The position numbers and the translations under genes were made by a program. Of a DNA stretch of 64,000 nucleotides, positions 1 through 8,944 are shown piece by piece; the stretch's first letter is position 1, and each line of letters opens with the position of its first letter. Location: NCBI GenBank assembly GCA_021817045.1, contig JAKAWG010000009.1:35923-99922 (forward strand), in the 5' to 3' direction. A model generated the notes under the pieces. It made no database searches. It was not told the DNA's origin and saw only the letters and a list, made by a program, of their open reading frames with translations. This stretch comes from Acidobacteriota bacterium (GTDB taxonomy: Bacteria > Acidobacteriota > Terriglobia > UBA7540).

Positions 1-205
1 ACTCGTCGGCCAGCATTATCCGAGAGTCGCCGATCTTTAACTCGGCGTGCACCACTTTGCCGTCCGGCGCGCGAAAAACGCCGCCTATCTCCTGTGCGCC
101 AAACGCCTTTTTGTAGAACTCAATCGCCTGATCTCCGCCACGCACCACCAAGTGGGGAGTGATGGTGTGCATGCCCTCCGGGACTGCCTTTGCGTTTCCT
201 GCCAT
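1..205 (-). CDS. VOC-fold (glyoxalase/PhnB-like) protein, 3' part outside window
   Basis: Only the first 68 codons are present; the gene runs off the left edge. The N-terminus reads ITPHLVVRGGDQAIEFYKKA followed by GKVVHAELKIGDSRIMLADE, the pattern of PhnB/YdcM-like members of the vicinal oxygen chelate superfamily, which form paired beta-alpha-beta-beta-beta modules. The ATG at 203-205 follows a purine-rich stretch. Family membership is clear. The substrate cannot be told, since many such proteins have no known reaction and the second half with further ligand residues is missing. Confidence 0.8.
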   Translation of the reverse strand, partial: MAGNAKAVPEGMHTITPHLVVRGGDQAIEFYKKAFGAQEIGGVFRAPDGKVVHAELKIGDSRIMLADE

Positions 206-581
206 TTTCTTATCTCTTTCTCCCCTCGTTGGGTCGCTTTATGTTGCAAAACAATTTCGGTTTTCTGTCAAATAATTCGCCTAAGTAGCTTGTTTTGAGT
301 AACTTTTGTCCATAGGAACAATTTCGATGTATTATTCTTTTGAATTCAATAACGTCCTGACTGTGAGGGAAATTGTTCCCGTCGGCTCGCCATGATTTCC
401 ATGTCTTTTCAATAACTTAGATCGAATTTGTTCCTGAATGAACAATCTTTTACGCTTTTCCTGTCTCGGGGCTGGCATCCTCGAGCAAACAATATCCGTC
501 ACGATCTTTACCGAGGCGGTATCGGTGCGGTTGGGCTTGACGTCCATTTCGTTTATCGTGCTACAACGCAATGAAATGGTG

Positions 582-614
582 GAGACGCGTGAGACAAATG
601 AGACAGTTTCTTTC
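582..614 (+). repeat. GAGAC dispersed repeat, copy 1
   Basis: GAGAC units lead into the shared core GTGAGACAAATGAGACAGT, followed by a T-rich tail. An almost identical stretch occurs on the opposite strand at 63641-63674, 63 kb away. Both copies are intergenic. Confidence 0.75.
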
Positions 615-667
615 CGTCCGTCATCCTTGGTCCGTGCCATTTACGGCGGACCGAGGACAACGGACGG
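614..667. repeat. Long inverted repeat (hairpin) downstream of the HgdB-like gene
   Basis: CCGTCCG at 614-620 pairs with CGGACGG at 661-667, and CCTTGGTCCG at 625-634 pairs with CGGACCGAGG at 647-656 (one G-T pair). It lies just past the stop codon of the minus-strand HgdB-like gene. There is no run of T on the minus-strand exit side, so a classical terminator role is uncertain; it may be part of the adjacent dispersed repeat. Confidence 0.6.
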
Positions 668-690
668 CTTGCCTCAGGCACTCATTAGGA

Positions 691-2472
691 TTACCCTGCC
701 ACTGCAACCGTGTCTCGCATTTCCTTCTTCATTCGTCCGGCGGCGTGGAGCACGAAGTTCGCGGCCACGCCCACCACGCCTTTGCGGTGCCCGAACTTAT
801 ACATCGGTCGCTGCATTTCCGGATGATCGTTCACGAACTCCTGAATTTCTTCAAGGCGTAAACCCGTCTCTTCGAGCGCCGCCTTCATTTCGTTCTTTGC
901 CCGGACTTTTGCTTCGCCGAGCGCCATCTGCACGCGGCTATGAGCGTTCACGTCGCCTTCGCCGGAAGTCTCGATGGGCAGGAAGATCATGTCCTTATAC
1001 TGTGAAACGACGGCGGATTGGGCGCCGTCTGACTGCGTGGAGGGCATGCAGCCGAAGGGCTTGAGGCTGAGCACCATGTGGCAAAGATCTTTGTTCGAGT
1101 AGTAGATGTTCTTGGCCACTTCCAGGTGTCCCTCGCCGCCGCCGGAACGCGAGTTATAGAAAGGATGGCCCAGCCGCTGCAATTCGTACTGATCCGTCAA
1201 ATGATGAGCAAGCGAGCCAAGCGCCTCGATCAGCCGGTTGTACTCGCGCTTGAAGACGCCTTCAGCAAAAGTAAGCTTGGCGATTTTCTGTTGGGTATTC
1301 CAGCGGTTGTTGAACAGCTTTGCAAAATTCCACTTGGGCGTATTGCTGGCGATCAAGTCGAGACCCTGTTCATCCTTAATCTGCTGCTTGGCTTGGTGGA
1401 TCATGTACATGATCCAGGTGCCGATCGGCTCAACTAGCACCTGAGCCCCTTCCTTTTCAAGGAATTTGAACATGTTGAAGTTGCCGTCGCCTTCGGTGGT
1501 TTGCGCCCAAAATTCGCCGGTGATCTTGACGATGGGCTTCACGCGAGTTCGGTCTACCGGGACGGCGTCCAGGCGCTCGCGCACTTCTTCGAGCGCCGCC
1601 GTGTAGTCGTCTCCGTAAAGCTGGTTGACAAATTTACCCACCTGCTCGGCTGTGCCCGCAAGCGACATGTTCCTCAGCAGCGCACCCATTTTGCCCTCGA
1701 GCGTGTAGGGCTTCTTGCGCCGCATGGTTTCGTGCAGCAGGTCCATGCACTCGTCAAGGACGCGGTCGGTTTCGCCCGGGTTCACCTCGAAAGGACGGAT
1801 TTGATAGGCCACGTCGTTCACGACGTCGCCGATGTTGAGCGCGTTCAAGATCCCGAGGAAGAAGTCGAGATTCATTTCGAGGCCGGCGGCCGCTTCGGCT
1901 TGGTTCAGCCCGCCGCTTTGCTGGAAGAGCAGAACCCGGAAGCCGTCGAAGCCGGCGTTACGCAACGCCAGACGATACTCTGCTTCATACATGCCAAACC
2001 GGCAGGGACCGCAGGCACCCGCGGTGAAGAAGACGTAGCGGTCAATAATTTCCCGCTTGCTCAAACCCTTGGCTTCAAGGTTCTGGACGTATTCCACAAG
2101 GTTCCCGACCGTGAAGTAAGTCGGATTGCATTGGCCGTTGTTGCCATATTCCTTCCCCAACTGGAAGGCCGCTTTGTTGGGAACGGGCAGCGCTTCGCAT
2201 TTGTAACCGAGGGATTCCAGTGCTCCGTGTACGAGCTTTTCATGTTTCCAAGTGAGGCCGCCGAACAGGATGGTTGTCTTGTCCCGCTGCGAGCGGGTGA
2301 AGCCCTGTTCGACGGGGCGGGCAAAATGCTGGCCGGAAGACTTGGCGATGCCAGCTTCTTGCTCGAGGCGCCGCCGTTCCTCTTCGAGGCGCTGGCGAAT
2401 GTAACTTTCTTTGGAGCCGATTTGAACTAGCCCCTCCACTTGAACGGGATTCGAGAATGGTGTCGCGCTCAT
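691..2472 (-). CDS. HgdB-like protein related to 2-hydroxyacyl-CoA dehydratase/activase (COG3581 type)
   Basis: A 593-residue protein resembling the large proteins related to the 2-hydroxyglutaryl-CoA dehydratase and benzoyl-CoA reductase activator system. Typical signatures are GNNGQCNPTYFTVGNLVEY, TAGACGPCRFGMYEAEYR and LKPFGCMPSTQSDGAQS, whose cysteines are candidates for iron-sulfur ligation. In many genomes this region is fused to, or sits beside, a BadF/BcrA-type ATPase domain; no such partner lies within the window. ATG at 2470-2472 was chosen over an upstream in-frame start because GAGGTGAG lies about 8 bases before it. Biological role is unknown. Proximity to the divergent SUF operon fits an Fe-S protein but does not prove a link. 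Confidence 0.8.
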   Translation of the reverse strand: MSATPFSNPVQVEGLVQIGSKESYIRQRLEEERRRLEQEAGIAKSSGQHFARPVEQGFTRSQRDKTTILFGGLTWKHEKLVHGALESLGYKCEALPVPNKAAFQLGKEYGNNGQCNPTYFTVGNLVEYVQNLEAKGLSKREIIDRYVFFTAGACGPCRFGMYEAEYRLALRNAGFDGFRVLLFQQSGGLNQAEAAAGLEMNLDFFLGILNALNIGDVVNDVAYQIRPFEVNPGETDRVLDECMDLLHETMRRKKPYTLEGKMGALLRNMSLAGTAEQVGKFVNQLYGDDYTAALEEVRERLDAVPVDRTRVKPIVKITGEFWAQTTEGDGNFNMFKFLEKEGAQVLVEPIGTWIMYMIHQAKQQIKDEQGLDLIASNTPKWNFAKLFNNRWNTQQKIAKLTFAEGVFKREYNRLIEALGSLAHHLTDQYELQRLGHPFYNSRSGGGEGHLEVAKNIYYSNKDLCHMVLSLKPFGCMPSTQSDGAQSAVVSQYKDMIFLPIETSGEGDVNAHSRVQMALGEAKVRAKNEMKAALEETGLRLEEIQEFVNDHPEMQRPMYKFGHRKGVVGVAANFVLHAAGRMKKEMRDTVAVAG

Positions 2473-2889
2473 AATCGATCTCACCTCGCTAAAATTTTTG
2501 GGCGCCAGTCCTGACGGCCTAGGTCTGAACCGCCAAACGGCCGGACGCGGCTGTGCTTCGCGTAACAAGCGCAGTTTAGGTAAGTGCGAGAAAACAGGGA
2601 AATAGAAGGCATCGAACTGCTAATATTCGCCGGTCAAGTGATACCCAGCGCATCGGGCGGAAACGATGAAACGCCGGGCGAGCCCCGGTCACGGACCCTC
2701 ACGCCAACAGTCGCTTCCGCCTCCCGGCCTTGCGGCTTGTTCAAGAGCGCCTGCAGCGTGTTATTGCCCGCGGCTGAAGGCGATGAGAAAGCCCGTAATT
2801 GGTTGTTATTTTCGGATCCGCCTTTTGCCCATTCGCGTTGCTTTAGTCCCCGTTTGGCTGGTCAGATGCGCGCCTGAGCGCATTTTGCC

Positions 2890-2918
2890 TTGACTGTTTT
2901 GTACACTTTTCGTAGTGT
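2890..2918 (+). promoter_or_regulatory. Candidate upstream promoter of the SUF operon
   Basis: TTGACT at 2890-2895 and TAGTGT at 2913-2918, separated by 17 bases. The -35 matches consensus at five of six positions; the -10 is weaker. Confidence 0.35.
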
Positions 2919-2971
2919 CGTTTTGATGAGGCAGCTTGCTGTGGCTGCTCCGTATTAACGCGGCAAAACGT

Positions 2972-3005
2972 AAAGGGTTACGTATTGTTGACCTTTTGGT
3001 ATAAT
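2972..3005 (+). promoter_or_regulatory. Extended -10 promoter with a possible overlapping operator upstream of sufB
   Basis: TGGTATAAT at 2997-3005 is an extended -10 element with no good -35 at 17 bases. An imperfect inverted repeat, AAAGGGT...ACCTTTT, spans about 2972-2997 and covers the place where polymerase would sit. The operon ends with an Rrf2-family regulator, so this is the natural place for its binding site. That link is inference. The predicted leader to the sufB ATG is about 85 bases. Confidence 0.5.
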
Positions 3006-3096
3006 TAAGCTAAATTGAAATGAGTGAGGTTTTAGATGGCGCGGCATGGGAATGTTCATTATTTAGTTGGGGAAGGCAAGCAACGGAGGGTTTGCG

Positions 3097-4545
3097 ATGA
3101 GCACAGAAGTCAGCGCAATTGAGCAACTTACAAATCAAGAGTACAAGTTCGGCTTCGTGACCGAGATTGAGGAAGACAGGGTGCCGCTCGGCCTAAACGA
3201 AGAGATCATTGAGGTGATCTCCGCAAAGAAGAACGAGCCGAAGTTTATGCTCGATTGGCGGCTGAAGTCTTACCGTCACTGGCTGACGATGAAGGAGCCA
3301 ACGTGGGCGAACGTGCACTACCCTCCCATCGACTATCAGGCCGCTCGTTACTACTCGGCTCCAAAAGGCAAAGGTGATCGGCCGAAGAGCTTGGAGGAAG
3401 TCGATCCGAAGCTGCTAGAGACTTACGACAAGTTGGGCATCCCGCTAAAAGAGCGGGAGTTACTGGCGGGCGTGGCCGTGGATGCAGTGTTTGATAGCGT
3501 CTCCGTGGCGACAACTTATCGCGAAAAGCTGGCCGAGCTTGGGATCATCTTTTGTTCCATGTCTGAGGCTATTCAGAATCATCCCGACCTCGTGAAGGAG
3601 TATCTCGGCTCCGTCGTACCGTACACGGATAATTTCTTCGCCACCCTCAATTCCGCGGTATTCAGCGATGGGTCGTTCGCTTACATTCCCAAGGGCGTCC
3701 GCTGCCCGATGGAGCTTTCCACCTATTTCCGCATCAACGCCAAGGACACCGGACAATTCGAGCGCACGCTCATCATCGCCGATGAGGGCGCGTATGTGAG
3801 CTACCTCGAAGGTTGCACGGCGCCCATGCGCGACACAAACCAACTGCACGCGGCTGTGGTGGAATTGATCGCGCTCGATAACGCGCAAATCAAGTATTCG
3901 ACTGTTCAGAACTGGTATCCGGGCGATAAGGACGGCAAGGGTGGAATCTACAATTTCGTCACCAAGCGCGGCAAGTGCTTGGGTGTGAATTCCAAGATTT
4001 CCTGGACGCAGGTTGAGACCGGCTCGGCGATTACGTGGAAGTATCCAGGCTGTATCCTGCTGGGTGAAAATTCGGTCGGCGAGTTCTATTCGGTCGCGGT
4101 CACGAATAATTATCAGCAGGCGGACACGGGAACCAAGATGATCCACATCGGCAAGAACACCCGCAGCACCATTGTCTCGAAGGGCATCTCGGCGGGGCGC
4201 GGGCAGAATACCTACCGGGGTCTAGTGAAGATCCTGAAAGGCGCTAGCGGGGCGCGCAATTATTCCCAGTGCGATTCGTTGCTAATGGGCGACAAGTGCG
4301 GGGCGCACACGTTTCCATATCTCGAAGTGAAGAACAGCACGTCGCAGGTGGAGCATGAAGCGTCCACCTCGAAAATCGGCGAGGACCAGATTTTCTATTG
4401 CCGGCAGCGCGGCATCTCGACGGAAGATGCGGTTTCCATGATCGTGAACGGTTTCTGCAAGGAGGTCTTTCGCGTCCTGCCGATGGAATTCGCCGTCGAG
4501 GCGCAAAAGCTGCTGTGCGTGAGTCTGGAAGGGAGCGTTGGATAA
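3097..4545 (+). CDS. sufB: Fe-S cluster assembly scaffold subunit SufB
   Basis: 482 residues, normal length. SufB joins SufC and SufD in the SufBC2D scaffold on which iron-sulfur clusters are built from sulfur supplied by SufS. The hallmark [16 protein letters not shown] is present; its cysteine (Cys401) matches the conserved acceptor cysteine of E. coli SufB. The C-terminal [17 protein letters not shown] region is also typical. ATG at 3097 is preceded by ACGGAGGG at good spacing; an in-frame TTG ten codons upstream lacks such a site. It is the first gene of a nine-gene plus-strand run reaching the Rrf2 gene. Confidence 0.97.
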   Translation: MSTEVSAIEQLTNQEYKFGFVTEIEEDRVPLGLNEEIIEVISAKKNEPKFMLDWRLKSYRHWLTMKEPTWANVHYPPIDYQAARYYSAPKGKGDRPKSLEEVDPKLLETYDKLGIPLKERELLAGVAVDAVFDSVSVATTYREKLAELGIIFCSMSEAIQNHPDLVKEYLGSVVPYTDNFFATLNSAVFSDGSFAYIPKGVRCPMELSTYFRINAKDTGQFERTLIIADEGAYVSYLEGCTAPMRDTNQLHAAVVELIALDNAQIKYSTVQNWYPGDKDGKGGIYNFVTKRGKCLGVNSKISWTQVETGSAITWKYPGCILLGENSVGEFYSVAVTNNYQQADTGTKMIHIGKNTRSTIVSKGISAGRGQNTYRGLVKILKGASGARNYSQCDSLLMGDKCGAHTFPYLEVKNSTSQVEHEASTSKIGEDQIFYCRQRGISTEDAVSMIVNGFCKEVFRVLPMEFAVEAQKLLCVSLEGSVG

Positions 4546-4634
4546 CTGCAATCGCGGGTGCCGAATGGGAAACGCGGACTGGTTGCGCGAGTCACCAGCC
4601 TTTTAGGGGTGGCGGATAGGAGACGGAGAAAAGT

Positions 4635-5180
4635 ATGGAACCGGCAGCGGCGGCGCAAGACATGCGATATCCGGTTGGAAAGTTCAAGCCGGAAGCATCC
4701 TTGAGTTTTGCGCAGCGAGAACATCTGATAGGCGAAATCGAAGAGGCGCCGGCGCTCTTGCGCAATGCCGTCAAGGGCCTTTCCGAGGCGCAACTCGACA
4801 CACCATACCGCGAAGGCGGATGGACGGTGCGGCAAGTGGCTTACCATCTAGCGGATGTCGATATGAACGCGTTCCTGCGATTCAAGCTGGCCCTGACCGA
4901 GGACGAACCTACGATCAAGACTTACAAGCAGGATCGCTGGGCGGAGACGATCGACGCCAAGTCGGCCCCCATCGAGCTTGCATTGAAGTTGGTTGAGGCT
5001 GTCCACGGGCGATGGGTTCTGCTGCTCAGATCGATGGAAGCGGCGGATTTTATGTGCGCCTTCCAACACCCGGAACGTGGCCGCGTGACGCTGGAACAGA
5101 ACCTGGCTCTCATGGCTTGGCACGGGCGGCACCACGTCGGGCATATCACGTCGCTGCGCGAGCGGATGGGGTGGAAGTGA
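4635..5180 (+). CDS. DinB-fold protein, BstA/YfiT-like putative metal-dependent transferase
   Basis: 181 residues with the DinB/YfiT four-helix pattern: a first histidine in VAYHLADVDMN and a paired cluster in WHGRHHVGHI, together giving the three-histidine metal site of the family. Closest in layout to YfiT/BstA, which in Firmicutes transfers bacillithiol or hydrolyses small substrates. Bacillithiol synthesis genes are not visible here, so the thiol is unknown. GGAGACGGAG precedes the ATG. It sits 89 bases after sufB and 63 before sufC, an unusual place inside a SUF operon, suggesting co-transcription and perhaps a role in thiol or metal stress. That role is inference. Confidence 0.85.
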   Translation: MEPAAAAQDMRYPVGKFKPEASLSFAQREHLIGEIEEAPALLRNAVKGLSEAQLDTPYREGGWTVRQVAYHLADVDMNAFLRFKLALTEDEPTIKTYKQDRWAETIDAKSAPIELALKLVEAVHGRWVLLLRSMEAADFMCAFQHPERGRVTLEQNLALMAWHGRHHVGHITSLRERMGWK

Positions 5181-5243
5181 GTTTGGATTGCCGGCTTTGG
5201 AATTAGGATTGAAGCGCACGGGATACTACCAGGGAGATGATGG

Positions 5244-5999
5244 ATGCTTGAGATAAAAAATTTGCGTGCGAGCGTCGCAGGCAAGGAGATTCTGAGAGGC
5301 GTGGATTTGAGCGTTAAGAAGGGCGACGTGCACGCCATTATGGGCCCGAACGGGTCGGGCAAGAGCACACTGGCGCAGGTTCTAGCCGGGCACGACATTT
5401 ACAAAGTGACAGGCGGCGAGGTGATCTATGAGGGCAAAGGTCTGCTCGCCATGTCGCCCGAGGACCGCGCCCGCGAAGGTATTTTCCTGGCTTTTCAATA
5501 CCCGGTTGAAATTCCCGGCGTCAGCAACATGTATTTTCTGAAGGCGGCGCTCAATAACATCCGCAAGCAGCAGGGTCTCACGGATCTCGACGCGATGGAC
5601 TTTCTGGCGCTGGTCCGGGAAAAGATGAAGCTGCTTGGTATTGACGAAGCGCTGATGAACCGTGCCGTGAACGAAGGGTTTTCCGGCGGCGAGAAGAAGC
5701 GCAACGAGATTTTCCAGATGGCCGTGCTCGAACCGAAGCTCGCGATCCTGGACGAGACGGATTCGGGTCTCGATATCGACGCGCTGCGCGTGGTGGCAGA
5801 CGGTGTGAACGCGCTGCGAAGTCCGGAGCGAGCCATCGTCGTCGTTACGCATTATCAGCGGCTGCTCAACTACATCGTTCCGGACTTCGTTCATGTGCTC
5901 TCGGCGGGCCGCATCGTGAAATCCGGCGGCAAAGAGTTGGCCCTGGAGCTCGAAAAGAAGGGCTATGGATGGCTGGAAGAGGAACTGCAGGCGGTGTAA
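5244..5999 (+). CDS. sufC: Fe-S cluster assembly ATPase SufC
   Basis: 251 residues, a soluble ABC ATPase. Walker A GPNGSGKST lies at residues 34-42, the signature at FSGGEKKRNEI, and Walker B at LAILDETDSGLD; the lysine-rich signature is characteristic of SufC rather than transport ATPases. The protein binds SufB and SufD and its ATP cycle remodels the scaffold. No membrane partner is encoded nearby, as expected. It is followed 24 bases later by sufD. Confidence 0.97.
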   Translation: MLEIKNLRASVAGKEILRGVDLSVKKGDVHAIMGPNGSGKSTLAQVLAGHDIYKVTGGEVIYEGKGLLAMSPEDRAREGIFLAFQYPVEIPGVSNMYFLKAALNNIRKQQGLTDLDAMDFLALVREKMKLLGIDEALMNRAVNEGFSGGEKKRNEIFQMAVLEPKLAILDETDSGLDIDALRVVADGVNALRSPERAIVVVTHYQRLLNYIVPDFVHVLSAGRIVKSGGKELALELEKKGYGWLEEELQAV

Positions 6000-6023
6000 G
6001 GGAGCCGCTCGTAAACAGGGGAG

Positions 6024-7352
6024 ATGATGCCCGAAATTGCAGAGATTACGGAAAGCTATTTTGCGGATTTTACCCGCCGCGAGCGCCGCGCCGCGTGGCT
6101 CGAGCCGCTCCGCGAGCGAGCGATGGAGCGTTTCGGTGAACTCGGATTTCCGACAACGCGCCTCGAAGATTGGCGGTTCACAAACGTCGCGCCGCTGACG
6201 CGCACGCCGTTCAAGATGCCTTCGCCGGTTGCGGACGGCGTAACCGAGAGGAATCTGGACGCGGCGCGAATTGAAGAAGTGGCGGCGCTTCTGGTCTTCG
6301 TAGATGGCGTTTTTGAGCCGGGATTTTCCCGACTTCGGACGCTACCGGCAGGGGTACGCGCGGCCAGTCTGCGGGACGCTTGGGATTCGCCCGGGAAGAG
6401 CCTGCAGGGACACATGGCGCGCCATGCCGATACTGACCGCAACGCTTTTGTGGCATTGAATACGGCAATGTTTCAGGACGGCGCGCTGATCGAGATCGCA
6501 AACGGCGTCGTACTGGAGAAACCCGTTCACGTTCTGTTCGTGCGCGCGCCAAACGCGCGGGGAACGGTGACTCATCCTCGCGTACTGGTTGTGACCGGGC
6601 GCGACGCGCAGGTGAAAGTCATCGAATCGCATGTGGGCTCAGCCGGTACGGCTTACTTCACGAATGCGGTGACGGAACTGGTGGCGGGCGAAAATTCCTC
6701 AGTCGAACACCTCAAGCTGCAGGAGGAAGGCGACGAGGCGTTCCACATCGGCATGATTCACTCCCATCAGGAGCGGTCCAGCCGGTTCGTGTCCCATTCG
6801 GTTTCCCTCGGGGCGCGGCTCGCGCGCCATGACATCATTTCCGTGATGGCAGGAGAAGGCGCTGAGTGTACGCTGAACGGGCTTTATCAGGCTGGGGGCA
6901 ACCAGCACGTGGACCATCACACGCGTCTCGATCATGCCATGCCTCACTGCGCGAGCCGCGAATACTATCGCGGCATCCTGGACGGAAAATCCTCCGGCGT
7001 CTTCAATGGAGCCATCATCGTCCGCAAAGATGCGCAGAAGACCGACGCCATTCAGAGCAACAAGAACCTGCTGCTCTCCGAAGAGGCGACGATCAACACC
7101 AAGCCGGAGCTGCAGATTCTTGCCGATGACGTGCGGTGTACGCACGGGGCGACCGTGGGGCAGCTCAACGCCGATGCCCTTTTTTATTTGCGCGCGCGCG
7201 GCATTGGATTTGAAGCCGCGCGGCATTTGCTGACTCGCGCCTTCGCGAACGACGTCCTGTCGCGCGTCACACATATTCCAGCTCGTGAACAGCTGGAGGC
7301 TAAATTGCTGGCGCGATTGTCAGCGGGTTGGAAGCCGGAAGAGGTGCTGTGA
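6024..7352 (+). CDS. sufD: Fe-S cluster assembly scaffold subunit SufD
   Basis: 442 residues, homologous to SufB in its C-terminal beta-helix core. The N-terminal part (residues about 1-100, with TTRLEDWRFTNVAPL) is the SufD-type helical region. The core motif RCTHGATVGQLN keeps the histidine known to matter in E. coli SufD, followed by LFYLRARGI. AGGGGAG precedes tandem ATG codons at 6024 and 6027; the second gives the better spacing, so the start may be one codon later. It partners SufB and SufC and is in their operon. Confidence 0.95.
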   Translation: MMPEIAEITESYFADFTRRERRAAWLEPLRERAMERFGELGFPTTRLEDWRFTNVAPLTRTPFKMPSPVADGVTERNLDAARIEEVAALLVFVDGVFEPGFSRLRTLPAGVRAASLRDAWDSPGKSLQGHMARHADTDRNAFVALNTAMFQDGALIEIANGVVLEKPVHVLFVRAPNARGTVTHPRVLVVTGRDAQVKVIESHVGSAGTAYFTNAVTELVAGENSSVEHLKLQEEGDEAFHIGMIHSHQERSSRFVSHSVSLGARLARHDIISVMAGEGAECTLNGLYQAGGNQHVDHHTRLDHAMPHCASREYYRGILDGKSSGVFNGAIIVRKDAQKTDAIQSNKNLLLSEEATINTKPELQILADDVRCTHGATVGQLNADALFYLRARGIGFEAARHLLTRAFANDVLSRVTHIPAREQLEAKLLARLSAGWKPEEVL

Positions 7353-7387
7353 AAGCGCAGAGCCCGGAAGAGGCGTAAGGGGCCGCA

Positions 7388-7654
7388 ATGACGCTCGCTG
7401 AAATAGAAGTTGCGATCAAGAAGGTCGTGGATAATCAAATTGTTCAAGGTGAGCTTCTAAATCGCGTTGAACAGCTCGTTGCTCGCAACACCGAGGCGAT
7501 TGGCCATCTCACGGATCGCATGGACGTGATGCAGGGTCGCATGGACATCATGCAGGACAGCATGTCGATCATGCAAGACGCAATGCACAAGCTCTTCGAT
7601 CACATGGATCGCTTTATTCGGGGGCTCGAGGGTAACGGCCACCGCCAGGAATGA
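7388..7654 (+). CDS. Small coiled-coil protein embedded in the SUF operon
   Basis: 88 residues with no domain I recognise. The central part is a run of near-identical heptads, MDVMQGRMDIMQDSMSIMQDAM, rich in methionine, preceded by a helix starting TLAEIEVAIKKVVDNQ. The whole chain should form an alpha-helical coiled coil, probably an oligomer. AAGGGG precedes the ATG at 7388. It lies 35 bases after sufD and 21 before sufS, so it is almost certainly co-transcribed. Nothing in the sequence tells the function; an adaptor between scaffold and desulfurase is one guess. Similar short heptad proteins are common and evolve fast. Confidence 0.75.
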   Translation: MTLAEIEVAIKKVVDNQIVQGELLNRVEQLVARNTEAIGHLTDRMDVMQGRMDIMQDSMSIMQDAMHKLFDHMDRFIRGLEGNGHRQE

Positions 7655-7675
7655 GCGCGGGCGCAGGGTATAAAC

Positions 7676-8944
7676 ATGGCAGTTAATTCCCATCAAGCGG
7701 CGGTCGCGGAGAGGACGCCGGTGACCGCGTGGGACGCGCAGGGGGTTCGCCGGGATTTTCCCATTCTGGCGCAGAGAGTTCACGGCAAGCCCCTCGTGTA
7801 TCTGGATAACGCTGCCACAAGCCAGAAGCCGCGGGCAGTGTTGGACGCTCTTCTCGATTTTTATACCCGCGACTGTTCCAACATCCATCGTGGAGTTCAC
7901 GAGCTGTCCGAGCGCGCGACGGCAGGTTACGAGGAAGCCCGAGAGAAGGTGCGGACGTTCCTCGGTGCGCGGGAAGCGCGCGAGATCATTTTTGTGCGCG
8001 GAGCGACTGAGGCGATCAACCTCGTCGCCTGGACATTCGGGCGAGAGCGGATTGGCGTGGACGACGAAGTGCTCATCACCGCCATGGAGCATCACTCGAA
8101 TATCGTTCCGTGGCAGATCCTGTGCGAAGCCAAGGGAGCGAAATTGTGTGTGACGCCCATCAGTGATTCCGGCGAGCTGCGGATGGACGAGTTCGAGAAG
8201 CGGCTGAACCCGAGGGTAAAGCTGGTGGCGGTGGCACACGTTTCGAACGCGCTGGGTACCGTGAATCCTGTGGAAGAGATCGTCAGGATGAGCCACGCGC
8301 GCGGCATTCCCGTGCTCGTGGATGGCGCGCAGGCGGCGCCGCACATGAAAGTGGACGTGCAGGAGCTCGATTGCGATTTTTACACCTTTTCCGGGCATAA
8401 AGTTTACGGGCCGACGGGCATCGGCGCCCTGTACGGCAAAGCCGCGCTGCTTGACGAAATGCCACCCTTTCACGGCGGCGGCGACATGATCTCTTCCGTG
8501 ACGTTTGAGAAGACCACGTACAACGTACTGCCGTACAAATTCGAGGCCGGGACTCCGAACATCGCCGGAGCCATTGGTTTGGGCGCGGCAATTGACTACG
8601 TCGGTCGGATCGGCATGGAACGCATCGCCGCCCACGAGCACGCGCTGCTGGAATACGGCACCAGGGCGCTAGCCCGCGTTCCTGGCCTGCGCATGGTGGG
8701 AACGGCGCGCAAAAAGGCAGGAGTGTTGTCGTTCGTCCTGGAAGGAATTCATCCGCACGACGTAGGAACCGTCCTGGACCGCGAAGGCATTGCGGTGCGC
8801 ACGGGGCATCACTGCGCGCAGCCGGTGATGGACCGCTTTAGAATTCCAGCGACCACGCGCGCCTCGCTGGCTTTGTACAATACGCGCGAGGAGTTGGACG
8901 CGCTTGCTGCCGGTGTGTGGAAGGTGAAGGAGATGTTCGCCTGA
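7676..8944 (+). CDS. sufS: Cysteine desulfurase SufS
   Basis: 422 residues, PLP-dependent type V aminotransferase fold. It takes sulfur from L-cysteine as an enzyme persulfide and passes it to SufU. The PLP lysine is Lys242 in FSGHKVYGPTGIG and the catalytic cysteine is Cys380 in RTGHHCAQPVMDRF, the short-loop group II form. PLP-pocket motifs TEAINLVA and EHHSNIVPW are also present. Its stop overlaps the sufU start (TGATG), indicating translational coupling. The N-terminal ~25 residues before DFPILAQ are slightly longer than in E. coli SufS. Confidence 0.96.
   Translation: MAVNSHQAAVAERTPVTAWDAQGVRRDFPILAQRVHGKPLVYLDNAATSQKPRAVLDALLDFYTRDCSNIHRGVHELSERATAGYEEAREKVRTFLGAREAREIIFVRGATEAINLVAWTFGRERIGVDDEVLITAMEHHSNIVPWQILCEAKGAKLCVTPISDSGELRMDEFEKRLNPRVKLVAVAHVSNALGTVNPVEEIVRMSHARGIPVLVDGAQAAPHMKVDVQELDCDFYTFSGHKVYGPTGIGALYGKAALLDEMPPFHGGGDMISSVTFEKTTYNVLPYKFEAGTPNIAGAIGLGAAIDYVGRIGMERIAAHEHALLEYGTRALARVPGLRMVGTARKKAGVLSFVLEGIHPHDVGTVLDREGIAVRTGHHCAQPVMDRFRIPATTRASLALYNTREELDALAAGVWKVKEMFA

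Larger units (their letters stand above)
206..690. other. Intergenic region without a supported gene
   Basis: No frame here has gene-like content. It is more AT-rich than its neighbours up to about 450. It holds a GAGAC-type dispersed repeat (582-614) and a long inverted repeat (614-667), annotated separately. It separates two minus-strand genes and probably contains the promoter of the VOC gene; a TTGACA-like hexamer is visible on the minus strand near 270, but no convincing -10 sits at the right spacing. Confidence 0.6.
2473..3096. other. Divergent intergenic region upstream of the SUF operon
   Basis: No supported gene. The half near 2880-3010 becomes AT-rich and holds the two promoter candidates listed separately. 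The stretch 2580-2880 has open frames on the plus strand but no recognisable protein, ribosome site or domain. Confidence 0.6.

Noticed and set aside
1501..2430. Long plus-strand open frame opposite the HgdB-like gene
   Set aside because: It mirrors the codons of a clear minus-strand protein and shows no domain or ribosome site.
2987..3005. TTGACC as the -35 box for the TATAAT upstream of sufB
   Set aside because: Only six bases separate the two hexamers, far from the needed 16-18; the extended -10 interpretation fits better.
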